Part shown: one piece after another, positions 1-12,223 of the stretch
How positions within the stretch are numbered: position 1 is the stretch's first letter
Layout: every line of letters begins with the position of its first letter
Translations under genes and position numbers: made by a program
Assembly: GCA_918807975.1 (NCBI GenBank)
Contig: OU964918.1
Location: 46,174,477-46,238,476, forward strand
DNA: 64,000 nucleotides
DNA from: Aplidium turbinatum
Lineage: Eukaryota > Chordata > Ascidiacea > Aplousobranchia > Polyclinidae
Reading direction: 5' to 3'
The notes under the pieces: generated by a model
Told to the model about the DNA's origin: nothing
The model's database searches: none
Seen by the model: the letters and a program-made list of their open reading frames with translations, nothing else

Positions 1-703
1 TTCTTGAGGAGTTAAACAGCATGAAGGCAAAAAATACTTTCGGGGAAGCATATTTTCGCTTTGCATACGATTCCACCGACCGACCAATCAGATGATAGTT
101 CAATAAGGTAGGGGTCGTTGAAAATTATTCCAATGCGATGTCCAGCCACACTATCTCAGTGGTTGATTAAAAGGTCTGTTTTGAAATTTCGAAAATGTCT
201 GTGAGCATAGGGTTTCTTATTTTAAGTTTGTAAACGTCCTGTGAACACTAGTGTGCCTTTTACCGTTATTGGGTTTTGCGAGCGGTGTTCCCTTTGTGCA
301 AGTTTTTGTTGGCAAAATAGGTCGGTGTGCCAACTCAATTTATAACAAATTAGAAAAAATATTATATATAAATTTAAAGACTTTTTCTGGTATTATGAAA
401 ATATTTAGCTTGGTACTGCAAAATGTTGTTAATCAACAATTCTTGCCATGCTGATAAGCACCCAAAGTGACATTTGTCTAATAATCAAGGAAAGACGGTT
501 TTATAGACTCTCACTAAAAGAATGAAAAACCAACTCATTGCTTTTTTAGGGAACACAAGCGTTTGTTTCATGGTGCCTGGTTTCTTTTTCCCTGTTATTG
601 GAGCTTATTTTTCGCTAATATGTTTGCGGTCACTATTGTTGTCTGAATTGCGATGTGTCAAACATTTCCATGTTTACTGAAATTGTTAATGGCAAGATAT
701 CTT

Positions 704-908
704 TTGTGAAGCGAAGTGACAACACCACTCTTGCTTGGCGATGAATATTCTGATGAAACCGCTCGCCTCGCTATAAGTGCGCAAAACAAGTGGTCTCGTT
801 TATTAGGCAATGTTAAAGAAGTCAAAAGTGTTGTTAAAGGAGCTTGGCCTGGCAGTAGCGTTGTTCGACTAATTTTCTTGCTGCGGTATTTTAAGATAAA
901 TATTAACA
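704..908 (+). CDS. candidate SEA-like exon upstream of the ZP gene
   Basis: An open frame with no in-frame ATG before it encodes about 65 residues. Its second half (GNVKEVKSVV, then GAWPGSSVVRLIFLLRY) resembles the strand of SEA domains that carries the G-S-V-V hydrophobic motif. A possible acceptor lies in the pyrimidine-rich stretch near 700, and a possible donor (GTAATG) at 909, just before the in-frame stop. SEA and ZP domains do occur together in some animal surface proteins, and the ZP exons start 430 bases downstream on the same strand, so this could be an upstream exon of that gene. The splice sites are weak and I could not fix the phase, so this is tentative. Confidence 0.3.
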
Positions 909-1333
909 ACATGTAATGCTGGATACTGGGTACGAAATTGATTTTTTTCTAGCATATGAGTAAACCTACCTAAAATTTAATTAGTGCGGCCCGCCACAGC
1001 TCTCCTAATTGCCAAAGTGACTCACATGCAAAAAAGATTGGTAACCCCTGGCTTAGAATATCTTGATGGTCTAATTAACTATTAAGACGTATTACCGTAC
1101 TTTAAATCAAATACCTGGCGACCAGTCTCATTTGATATCGAGTTCCCTTGCATCGTTCGGATGCAACAATTGAGATATCACTTGATATCGAGATACTTTT
1201 TTATTTATAAACAGTTGCGAGAATCTTTTTTGCTTGGTGAGTGTCTACTAAGGTTTACCGCAGAGGAAAAATATCTTGAATCTATACTTCAAAGGATTGT
1301 TCAGTGTTATTGAAACATATTCTTTTTTGTCAG

Positions 1334-2764
1334 GTGTTGCGATACTCCTCCAGGACGATTAGTTTCCCACGGCTTCTTTCTTTTGAATTCTTCTTTACAC
1401 AAATATCCTCCAGAATTAAGAGAGTCTTTTAGTCTTGACTTTATTGCAGCAATGAATTCTGATGGAGTGGTTGCTTACACAGTAGGGCAAACTGTATTTG
1501 TTACCGTTAGATTAGAAGTTGAAAAGCAAAAGAAAGAAAGTGATTTCTCTGGCGATAAACGTCTCTCTGGAAACCTTCTCTCTCCACAGTTCAAACGCTG
1601 TTGGTTTTCAGAATACAAAAATAAATCTTTTCTGGAACGTCTGGATGTTTTGCTGTATCCAAGGTATTCGTGCTTTGTTACAATTTTGTGTTTCCAGTTA
1701 GTATTTTGCTATTAACGCCTACACGGCTAACAAAATTCAAAACTACGTTTTAAGCGACGTAGCATATTTACGACTTCGCGTCTTGGAAATTTAACACCTT
1801 CATTAAATTTGTTTGGTAGAGAAATTACGCTTAAATCAAAGATTTTACGTTGTCTTGATGTAATCGGTATTTACTTTATAACTTCACCAAGAAGCAACAG
1901 TAACCGCTTGTCTATTTTTTTTTTAGTTCAAACAGATTTTTGCTTACATGGGGACCCCGGACTGATGGTCTTGAAGCTCATGTAGGTTTCAAAGTAATGC
2001 AATGGAGTCATTCGCCAAACAACTTGGTCTATCTTCACTGTCAAGTCAGCATCGTCATGGTAGAAACTTCATAAAAGTTGACTTTAGCTTTTCCAAAGTC
2101 AAATCGTTTCACTTCTGTGTAAACCCTAATTCATTCACACTTTTACAGCATGATAGAGAAAAACGATCTCCAAACCACAAAGATCAAGATGGTTTGGTTG
2201 TGAAAGGGCCGATTCAAATACTGCCAGCGCAAAGCTTGGGAACTCTTTTGAATTTAGATGGCCAAATTGGTAAGTACTGCAAAACCTCTTGTGCTTCGAA
2301 ATGAGAGTAGTGGATGACATGTTTGTTCTCAACTGAGAGGTCAAGTTATAAGTATCTGCTTACTTTAAAGCCTTAAAAACTGCTAATAACAATAGGCAAG
2401 CAAAAAACTTACTAACTCCTCAGTGTAATGCGCTTGGTTTAATATGTGACTTTTGAGGTCTGTGACTGTCAGTGTCTTTTTGTCGTACATAACGTTTGGA
2501 CAAGTGTAAATATGAAAAGTGATATATCAGTGCAGTTGTGTTTTTTTTGCTTATTTCTAATTACAGTAATTGTTTCAATTTGCAGCTCAGACCACTCTGG
2601 CGAAGTACCGTTCTCCACTTGTTGCCCTAACAACCCTTGTTCTTGTTGTATGCATTCTTTTCATCAGTTTGTTGATGCGTTACGCAATTATTTACAAATA
2701 TTCCCGTCATCCTTCAACACAAGAGAGTGCCATAGAGCAAGCAAGAACAAATATTGTTGTGTGA
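1334..2764 (+). CDS. ZP-domain membrane protein, C-terminal exons
   Basis: Four exons join in phase: 1334-1663, 1927-2059, 2149-2269 and 2586-2764 (TGA or TAA stop at the end). The first two give the C-terminal half of a ZP module (a VGQTVFVTVRLE strand, then GFKVMQW...LVYLHCQV, which matches the vYlHC signature). Exon 3 begins with HDREKRS, a furin-type site at the place where ZP proteins are cleaved, followed by a hydrophobic patch (LVVKGPIQIL) like the external hydrophobic patch. Exon 4 carries one membrane segment of about 23 residues and a short cytoplasmic tail ending TNIVV. ZP proteins are secreted or membrane-anchored and polymerise in egg coats or apical matrices after this cleavage. 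The cysteines normally following the vYlHC motif are missing in this model, so an exon may be missed or the module is divergent. The 5' end is not resolved. A possible AATAAA lies at 3288. Confidence 0.72.
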
Positions 2765-5700
2765 AGGTGACATTGATTCTGATTGTGGCAAATTCATTTT
2801 ATGTCATTCAATATTTTTCGCACTGACATTAAATTCTGCTTTGTTATGATAAGGTCCAGCTGTGGAAAACACCGTATTTCGTTTACCTATGCTTGCATAA
2901 AACGTTATCGATTTGAATTTAACCTTTTTCAGCAAAGATGGTTTGTAAAACTAAATGCACAGCTAGGCTTCTACACAAAGCCTATTTCTTGTAGTTTAAA
3001 TTAAATGATAAGGCAAGTCATGTATCATGACACTTGTGCATTTTAATGCAACTAAACTTCTAAACATTGTTGGGCTGGTAGTTTTAGCCTTGGAGTAATT
3101 GATAAGAATAATAATACAAATTCTGCCAGAGTTTTTCCTTTCTATTTACTGCCATTGTTTTGCATAAACTGCTGTACCATAAAATTTGATGCAGTTTGGT
3201 GTGAAGCGATTCTTGCATTTTTTCTATTATTAAATAATATATTTTCATAAATCGATGTAATGTTTCAAACAGTGTAGAAGTAGACAGTAATAAACAGGAG
3301 GTTGCCTCGTGGCGGCGTCAGTTTTTTTGGGATTTTGTGTCTTACTACTGAAGAAAGGTTCCTGACGACATTTCTTTATAAAATAGATTCAGTTCAGAGG
3401 AAAATTAATCTATACAGTAGACTAGGCTACAACATTTTTTTGTAAAGTTTGTTTTTTTGAAATGTATTTAATGTAAAGATCAAGCTGCAGGCGAACCAAG
3501 AAAAGTTCTGTGTTAAATTTTAAGGTCAAAACTAATTAAATTATTTAAACGAAGTATTATTGTTCACAGCTGTGGCAATATCGACATCACTAATTCACAA
3601 TATTTTTCATTGAAATAATTTGATCAGATTTCATTATTCATGTATTAGATGTAAATATCGCGTCTTGATATCAAGAATCTTATGTTTGTTTACAGTGAAG
3701 AATTGAAAAGATTCTTCGCTATTGTCTATTGCCGTGTTATGTTTGTTTGACAATGTTAATTTTCAAAGTCAGGACAAGAGTTAAGAGAACGAATTACAAA
3801 AGAATACTTTATACCACGCCTTTCCCTTTTCATATCGAAACATGAGACGGACACACAATTAAGAAATTATTGTTCGTAGGTGACTGTTTATAGATAGCAA
3901 TATATTATGTTAGATGATTGCGATAGTTTTGGAAGAGTCATCCATTGAGCAATGAGCATGGGGATTTTCCGATTACAAGATTATGCTGGAAATCACATAA
4001 CCTGCTTAACTTATCGTGTGAGTCGTGTAGTGTTGTAGATAGCTGTTAGTTTCGGATAGGCACCACGTGGTGCTCTGAAACTAGTTTGAATGTAATAAAT
4101 TTGAAAAAACTTATTCCTTATAACAAGGTTTGCATTACATCTGGCAAATCAAACTTAAAATGTTTTGAGTTAGTCATCCGTTCATAATTATCAGACAGAC
4201 GTTGATCTTGTGCTTAAGTAGAAAATTCATAAACGACCAAAGGATAGTGGAGATTCATTAAGTCAGAACTTGAACAGGGTTAAGCACTAAGGATGGTTAC
4301 AGCTGCAAACAACCTAAAAGGCTAGAAATAAGCACGACAGTTAATTATCAAAGCTGAATGGATTTTTGAAATTCCTTTGTAAACTTTGCACCACCGAAAA
4401 TTGTGTTGCATTAGTTGCATTGCAGTACTCCAGCTTAGTCTAGATTCGAAATAATTTGAACTTGAAGTCGCAAATACAAAACAAAGACTGAATCCTCCAT
4501 TCAGTTAGGCAAACCCATCTTTAAAACAGTAGTTGAGGAACAAGTTTTTAATTTCATCGCAAATTCCTAAAATTCTGGTAGTGTCGTACTTTGCGCATTG
4601 AAAGTATTTCGATTTGAATTCATTCTGTGATAAAGCAGGCTATTATCAACTGATTCGAACGGTTAATGCAAACCTGTTGTTGGACGTAGCAACCAAAACG
4701 AAGCGATTGGTAACAAGCTGGCTATAAGTTATAAGGTAACAAGCTGGCTATAAGGTAACAAGCGTGAGCAGGTCTACCGAGTACAGGATTGTATGTGGCT
4801 ATAATTTCATCCATAGCCTATCGGGGCAATACTGCATGCTATCATGAAGAACGCTCTTTTCTACACAAGATGAAGAAGTTGTTGGTAAAGCATTTAAATT
4901 CAACTTAATGGAAATTGTGGCGAAAAATTCATTTGGTACCGGTAAGGTTTTCTCTTTGCATGAATTTTAATCGGTCTTGGAATATAGGCAGCCCATCACT
5001 CAGTTTAACAACAAAGCAACATAACAACAAAACAAAATAACAACAAAGCGTAAGTTTTCACCAATTGTCTGAACGTTTATGGAGCCTCATAATTCATTTG
5101 GTCAATTTGATGGATGGCAACTGTTAAATGTGATAAAAGCTCCTGCTGAGCTCAGGTCTGTCTTTAATTGTTTTGTTTGAAATGATTTGAAAGTGAGAGC
5201 AACGGTGTTGACGCCTACTGCAATCTGTGAGTGTGGAGTGGATCGCGCCGACAAACACTGAAGTTGTGGTCTGTGAAAATGGATTGATAACACAACTCAA
5301 CAATTTGAAATCGATTTCATGGAGATAGGGGTTTCAGAAAGCAAAATTTATTTTTAATACTATTCTCATCATCAGCAAAAAGCTTTACTTTACGAAACAA
5401 TTGTAGGCTTAGGCATATATTGTATTGCGCCTAATCCTGACCAGATGGGAAAATCTGATGTAAACCCCCAAATAACTTCAAGTGGTGTTTTTCACGGACA
5501 GTTTGGCATTTATAAACACACATCAACCAAAACACTTCACCACTTTTGACAGAGCGCGAGATCGTGGGAAACGTGATCTTCTTGACCACAGTTTGAGCGC
5601 GAAATCGAGAAATAAAAGGTTTAGTGCAGGCTACAATCAAATAGGATTTTGTGGAGATGAAGACATTTTTCTAATCTCCTTAATGATAAATATCTTAACA

Positions 5701-6049
5701 ATTCCTACTGTTCTATAGACTTTATACAAGTATAGATTAAGCTTCATCCAGATTAATGTTCTATTCATCCATCCACAGGGTCTTCCTTTTGAATTTCCTT
5801 GTTTGATTGCCGGAATAGCACTGTCAAAGAAATTAAACTACTTCCAGTAACTACAAATATGTTGAATTGAAATTAATAGACAGTTATTCACACTTTATCG
5901 TTTCTTGTTTGTCGAATCCAAGCTTACACCCGGTGGTTGAAGATTTAGATTAAGTGGACGGGAAGGCAAGGAAGCCAATCTTCGTGTTCACCTGTAGGCA
6001 TGTCTTTAAGTGTAGGCTACTGCCAAAGACAGAGCTGCATGATCTTGAG

Positions 6050-6115
6050 CGGTGCCAAACCGGCCTCCTTTCGATTGCCGTTTCAGGGCTCTCACCACTC
6101 GGCTATGCCGCCGAC
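6050..6115 (-). repeat. tRNA-like SINE fragment
   Basis: Read on the minus strand, the segment begins GGCGGCATAGCCGAGTGGTG, which fits an A box (TRGCNNARYGG-like), and about 35 bases later has a weak B-box-like AATCGAAAGGAGG. There is no good cloverleaf, so it is more likely the head of a tRNA-derived SINE than a working tRNA gene. Its relation to the other SINEs in the window is not clear. Confidence 0.4.
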
Positions 6116-7067
6116 ATCGTTTCTTGATTAAGATTGACAATTTTTAGTTCGGTTTTGACGATTTTAAAGCTGTTGTGTGCCCAAGCATAGGCTGGTCTTA
6201 ACACTTTGCTCCTCAAAGGGAGGCCGGATTTGGCCCCCCCCTCATATTTCCTTTAATTATTTGAAGCACAGTAACGCCATGCACTTGGTTTTTCTTGACT
6301 TTTCCTAAAATTGCCAGGCGGATCTGATGATATTAAATTTGATGCTAAAAGTTGTGTAGTTTTCTTGTAAATTCAAGATTTTGGTGAATTTTTGCTATTT
6401 CTAGCTAACTTCCAGCAAAGCGTAAAATGGATTACATTGCGATGACAAGCCATAAGCTCATAATTGCTTCGTGCATCGATATGCGCGAGCAGAGAGAAGC
6501 ATTCTCTTGCTTTCTTTTGTTTGGTTTGACCTCAATAATACAAAGCGCGTTATTTCTTATGCTACAAAGAAAAGCCAGTGATCGCAAAGCTGTTAATTAG
6601 AAACAATAATAGCAAACGTTTTTTGCGTTATCAGCTCTACAAAGAAGAATAGCAATCCACGATCAAAATAGTAGGCTATGGAGGCCACAAACTATTCAAA
6701 ACAGTTGTTTCAAGCAGATAATATTCATTGACGAATAAAAAACGTTACAATAAGAAATCTTCTCTTGGATAAAGACACGAAAACTTGGTTTCGAAATAAA
6801 CGTTCTATGGAAATGCTCTCATTGACAAAACTTGCAATTGAGGAAATGTATCACTGCAAATGCTTTTGGGAGAAGCCGGAGAAATAGCGTTTTTGCAAAC
6901 AGTAATTGTGAGATACTCAAAATTATGAGATAGGCTTCATTTACACGTAGCAGCTAACTCGATGGCGTCCCTTCACTGATTTATGTCGCCTACTTGTTGT
7001 TATGTCCTGTATTTTTGTTTCACAGTGCACTGTGTTTTGTTCCAAAGAGCGCAAAATAAAGATGATA

Positions 7068-7328
7068 ATGCTTCATCTACATTACAAAATATTTTGTAAT
7101 GTAGGTTTGTAGGTTTGTTTGTAGGTTTGTTGTAGGTTTGTAGGTTTGTTGTAGGTTTGTTGGTTTGTAGTAAGTTGTTGTAGGTTTGTTGTAGGTTTGT
7201 TGTAGGTTTGTAATGTAGGTTTGTTTGTAGGCCTACATTACAAAATATTTTGTAATGTAGGCCTACAAACAAAATGTACAATGTACACAATGTACATTAC
7301 AAAATATTTTGTACTGTAGACGAGGCAT
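7068..7328. repeat. foldback element with 40-bp perfect palindrome
   Basis: The ends are an imperfect inverted repeat (ATGCTTCATCTAC at 7068 and GTAGACGAGGCAT at 7316). Three copies of a palindrome centred on ACAAAATATTTTGT lie at about 7077-7104, 7227-7266 and 7292-7315. The middle one, with its flanking GTAGGCCTAC arms, is a perfect 40-bp palindrome. Between the first two copies is a minisatellite of GTAGGTTTGTT-type units (7103-7226). This looks like a foldback MITE or an expanding satellite seed. No target-site duplication was found. Confidence 0.7.
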
Positions 7329-8560
7329 AAAGTTAGGCGTCACATAAGACAAACAACAAATCAGCTTTCTTCATCATTGATTCAACATCTGAATACGTTG
7401 CGCCAATGTATAAGAGGCCGGCTATTGTGAAGACCCGCCATTTAGGCTATAAACGATCCGATTATACCAAAAGTGGGACAAACTAATGGATCAAAGAATG
7501 AATAAACAATGCTGAGAAAACTAAATCTAAGTGACGAACAATACCGATGTCTTCATTTATCTTGGAAAAATGCTGCCCAAACTTATCAACAAAAAATACA
7601 GTAAATAACGGCAAGGATCCCGAAAGCAGAATTTGCTCAACTTTGGCATGAATTTAGTCAGACATCTACAGTAATAATTCCACACATACAATAACGGGCT
7701 CTCAACTGCTGTAAGATAACACGATGGTTCTGGTTCTGGGCGATTTGTGTAACAGTTTAGGGGAAGACACTACTTGAAATGATGCACCACACAAAAGATT
7801 TTCAATGAAGACTGAGTCTAAAAACCGATGTGGATTGTGCTGCACAATGACTTCAAGTTCAGGACAGACAAGGCACAAAAATATCACGATAAAAATAAAG
7901 ACCTTGTGGGAGATTTTCGAGAATCATAACACGATGCAAATACCAAAAACGCATGGTTTGCATGCTGCTCTAAGCTGGCCGGCAACCACAAAGGTAGACA
8001 ATACAGGCAGTTTATAATTCGATAACAGCGCAATAAACATTATAAATACGTAAACCGACAATTTTCTTTTACAAACGTTTTACGTCTAATAGTAAATTTT
8101 CCCTCAACAATTTTTTGTGAAGCACTTGCAAACCACGGTTTTATAAAATAATTCATCATTATTATTTTTTACTTCTCGGATATTGTAAAACGTCATCAGC
8201 AAAATCACAAAAAAAATTTTATTACTTCAATGTAGTAGGCCTAAGAATTTCTTATAGAATTGTAGCCACGTTGTTTCAACAAAGAAGCCATTTTTTAGCA
8301 ATATAGAGTTATAGAAAATAATTTGCAATCATGCAAATGGTTGGAAAGAATCTAGGAAGTCTTCTCACAATCTGGCACAAAATGATTATGTTTATTGTAT
8401 CTCTGTAAAATGTTTTACGACAAACTTTGAAGCTTCGTTATAATCATTTTTATCTTTGAAGTCAAAAGTTATTTTTTTTTTTTTGGCCAGAAACATAATC
8501 ACTGCCTTGCTGATGTTGTCGATATTACGCGTATTTTTAGTGCTTCAAACAATAAGGACC

Positions 8561-8632
8561 CAGTCAGCAATCCAGTCCTTTTACATTGATTCAACATTTG
8601 TAAACGTTAAATTTATGTAGATTTGCTGACTG
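8561..8632. repeat. 72-bp MITE, family 1 copy
   Basis: The ends are CAGTCAGCAA and TTGCTGACTG. The inside has a short palindrome around ATTCAACATTTG and TAAACGTTAA. Copies with the same design lie at 21268-21351 and 27312-27394. No transposase is encoded. Confidence 0.6.
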
Positions 8633-11600
8633 TGGGTTATTTCACATTTCCTTTGTTTACGCACGTTCCTCAATTCGCTGTTGCATTATTTCGACGCTGG
8701 CGGCAATTCGCTGTTGCATTATTTCGAATTGATTGACACAATCTTCAATAAAAAGTGAGCTTCGAACTTAGCTTTGTTGATATAAATGCTGTATTTTTTG
8801 TGGATGTAATTTATGAGTCATGTTTATAAACACCCGTAAGCGAAATGACTTATGATGTGGCCTGCATGATATTTGTGATGCGACTTGACACAAATCCACA
8901 ATTTCAAAAGCACCTAATTTGAACTTAGAAATTTCAGATAATTTCAACAACTTGTTCAACTGTCTTCTCTCTACTAAAAATATTCATACTACAAACTCAA
9001 TTGTAGACCTAAATACACAAACGAAGATGTAAACAGCTATTCAAGCAGGCTAAGGTGTTACTTATGAGAAATTTGGTTCCATAAAACTAGAAGCTAGCCA
9101 TGAGTTTGGGAATGCATTAGTTTAGGATAAAAATGTAAGACAACAAACGCAGTTTTGTTTTTTTTTCAAATTCGTGTAACAATGTTACTTTGATTGTAAC
9201 TATTTTAGAATCAGTGAGTAGCTTACAATAAGATTTGCTCGCAAGTCGTAAATTCTAATCAATGCAATGATTCGGCACACCGCACACACACTTCGTGCGT
9301 TCGATCGAGCTCTTTGTTATTCAGAAGTTTGCATGAAATCGGATTAGCACGGTAATTAAATAGCGGCAAGTTAAATCAAAATTGTCGTTTTTGGGTACCT
9401 TTGCAAAAATTGAAATATCAAGTTTAACATATAAAATTTTAAAATAATGACTTTTCAAACTTATATACAAATGATTTGCTTTCACACCAGTGCAACTTCT
9501 GTTCAAATAGCATCAGCGGATAACACGTAACAGCTGATTGAATTTGATCCAAAAACGGCCCCCCCTTGAGCAGTTAACTTCCAAAAAAACGTTGAAAAGC
9601 AAAGGGTTAAGTTTGCATCATTGACCTAAGCGAAAACGTTGCATCATGCCAGTTGCCAGCTTTTGCTGAGATATTTCACCTGAAGTTAAAGTAGCCTAAC
9701 AGTGATTTACATTATGACAAAGCTAGAAGATTGCATGTTCTGTTTGCTGCAAGTGACCGTTATTATATTACTTGCGTCATAAATAAAAAAGTCAAAATAG
9801 GCCGAAAATATTGCCTTAATTGCTTTTGTCCAGTACAATAGTATTTTATAAAATTTGAAAAGATTTTAAATAAAATCAATTTTAGTTTAATAGGGTGGAA
9901 AAGTTTCCAGCATCGATCAATTAGATTTGATTCAGATTTGCATTCACCAGCGACAAAAAATCTATGTATAAACATTGCCATTGCTATGTATACTGAAAAG
10001 TTTGGGTGTTCATCAGGACAATTATCGTTTCTAGCACTAGTTGCTACGTTCATCTGATAAAATTGAAAGTAAAATTAACAACAAACAAGATGGTTTATGG
10101 CTTCACTCACTGACTTATAGATGCAGTACAACTGAGGGCTTTGCTGCCGAGGGCTTTGCTGCCGATTCACACGTTGATGTGAAACTGTTTATGAAGTGAT
10201 GATTGTTAGTCCTGATGTCAATTAAAGCAATACACAACCCTGACTGATCTTTAATTGCATTGTTCAGTAGAACTTTCTTCTTGAGTGGGATACCTGCCAC
10301 AACGATAGGCTGCAGCGCAGCAGGATCTGCAGTGGCAGCACTAGCAGTGCGTTTGATTATTATGAAATACAAAAGTGAACTTCCAGAATTAGTCCATATC
10401 CTTTAGTGATCAGGAAAATTAAACTGATAAGAAATGTTTTTTTGTTGCCATTGGATTCTCCCAGTTGGAATTGATGTGTGCAAATTGGCCTTAGTTAGAT
10501 TTCGGTTAATAATTTTCAAAGCATAAAAAATCAAAACTAACATATATTGAGACTGATAGCACTTTATGGCTATCTATTCATTTCGACTTGATGTAAATAC
10601 CTATGGATCTCATCTCCGCAACCTATCGAGTAAAACTTTATCTTGAAACTGGATTTGAAAGTTTTACATACCAGCATAATGTAAATCAATTTCGATACTG
10701 AAAATTTGAAAGACACTTGTTTTCAGCTAGTTCTTAGGCACGTAATTTGACGCTTGACACTTATTGATGTGTTGGCGATGCAAAACGTGTTTTTACGTCA
10801 TCACTTTTAATTAAAATTAAGAAAAATAATTGAAAGCATCAGTTTTAGGATGAGCAATGCAAGGTGTGAAGTTAAATGTTTTCAAAAGTCCAACAAAACT
10901 ACCGACGCGTCAAATATTGTTGTCTTTTTATTGTATTAGTGGTGGAAAATTGTACATTTATCCGGTGATGGCCAAAGTGAAATCATAAAATGTCGTAATT
11001 CATTGATTGTTTTTTATGAATATGACTCGTTTTTAAATTTAAGACGTTTCGGGAGGACTGGCCAGAAATTAGGAGAAATATTTATCGCAGGTAAATGACA
11101 AATAGTTTTTTTTCTGTATATTTTTAGCACTTTAACGTTGTCACAAGTTGTACCAATAGTCGAAAGCTGATAAATTCACACGTATCGTCGTTGATATGAT
11201 AAGACTTTGATTTTTGAATTTGTGCTTTGCCTTGAGCGACAGAATTGAACCACTTGAGGCTAAATTAGCAGTGGAAGCGATCCAAAACCAATAATTCGAG
11301 TGAAACAACCTGTCTTGATTCATTTCGTCATCAACGCTTCTCACGTGCTTTCACCACGAGAAAACGTTTTCTGGATATCTAAAACCATATGAAAAGGGTT
11401 ACTTTTGTTTGTTTGAGAAGAATCATGTTTTAATGTTGACAATTGAAAATGGTTGAGGACAACAGTGATAGGATAGTTACTTTCGCCGATTTTTGAAAGA
11501 CACAATAACTGTAGGAAGTAGCAATTGTTTCCAATTGCCGGTTTAGTTGGTTTAGTTGCATTGTTTAAAATCAAGTTGAAACATGTTAAAATCATAAAAA

Positions 11601-12223
11601 AAATTAAAAACAAATCATTTAATACAAACTCGATCTCAAAGTAAACTGAAAAGTTTGTTGTATTTTACAATGTAGTCTTATGCAAAAACATTTAGGGCTT
11701 GTTTTGATATTTTGAGAGAGCGTGACAAGCCAGTGTAAAAACCAGATCTGACAAAAATCAGTAAAGCGCAAGTCGTGTCGGATTGTTCCGCTTGGTATCA
11801 CACGATGTCCAGACGCCGTTCAGTTGATTGTCCATTCTCGTGCAGACAGACAGTCCAAGAAAAGCGAGATTAGACAAAATTAGAATTGATTCGGTGTCAC
11901 AGCTGGTAAAAAAAGAAGCCTTGAAATGAGATGGTAGTGCTCGAATGACCAGGTGACAATTCAGGATTTTGAGCAAGCGGCAAGTACTTATAGTTTAACC
12001 ATTTCTGGTAGAGTCTGGTTTAACCTAGCAGTTGCCATTAGCCTACTGAACTGTGACTTGGTGCCTGGCTAAATTGATGTCTTGCTTAGTGAAAGTAATG
12101 TATTACTTGCTAAATAAATTTGGCTTAGCTTATTGTTAATAACTCGTTGTTGCATTTTTTTATGATGTTGCTTGTAGGTTAGTTAGATATTTAGTAAAGT
12201 TTTTGTTTTTCAAAATTGCAAGC

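Larger units (their letters stand above)
2765..12223. other. 9.4-kb region without a recognised gene
   Basis: No open frame here resembles a known protein, and the short ORFs look like chance. Visible structure: a tandem repeat of about 20 bases with GGTAACAAGCTGGCTATAA units at 4709-4765, an A/C-rich low-complexity stretch at 5007-5050, a tRNA-like SINE fragment at about 6050-6115, a foldback element at 7068-7328, and a 72-bp MITE at 8561-8632. The rest is AT-rich unique-looking sequence. Confidence 0.6.

Noticed and set aside
3-92. Open frame at the left edge reading EELNSMKAKNTFGEAYFRFAYDSTDR
   Set aside because: It looks protein-like but ends at a stop with no usable donor before it, and it cannot be tied to the ZP gene. 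It may be the end of another exon chain outside the window.
985-1060. hAT-like end (TTGGTAACCCCTGG) near the ZP exons
   Set aside because: Only one end is seen, with no partner repeat or target duplication, so it is at most a remnant.
7000-7290. 96-codon minus-strand ORF rich in Thr, Asn and Gln
   Set aside because: It is the translation of the GTAGGTTTGTT minisatellite and its palindromes.
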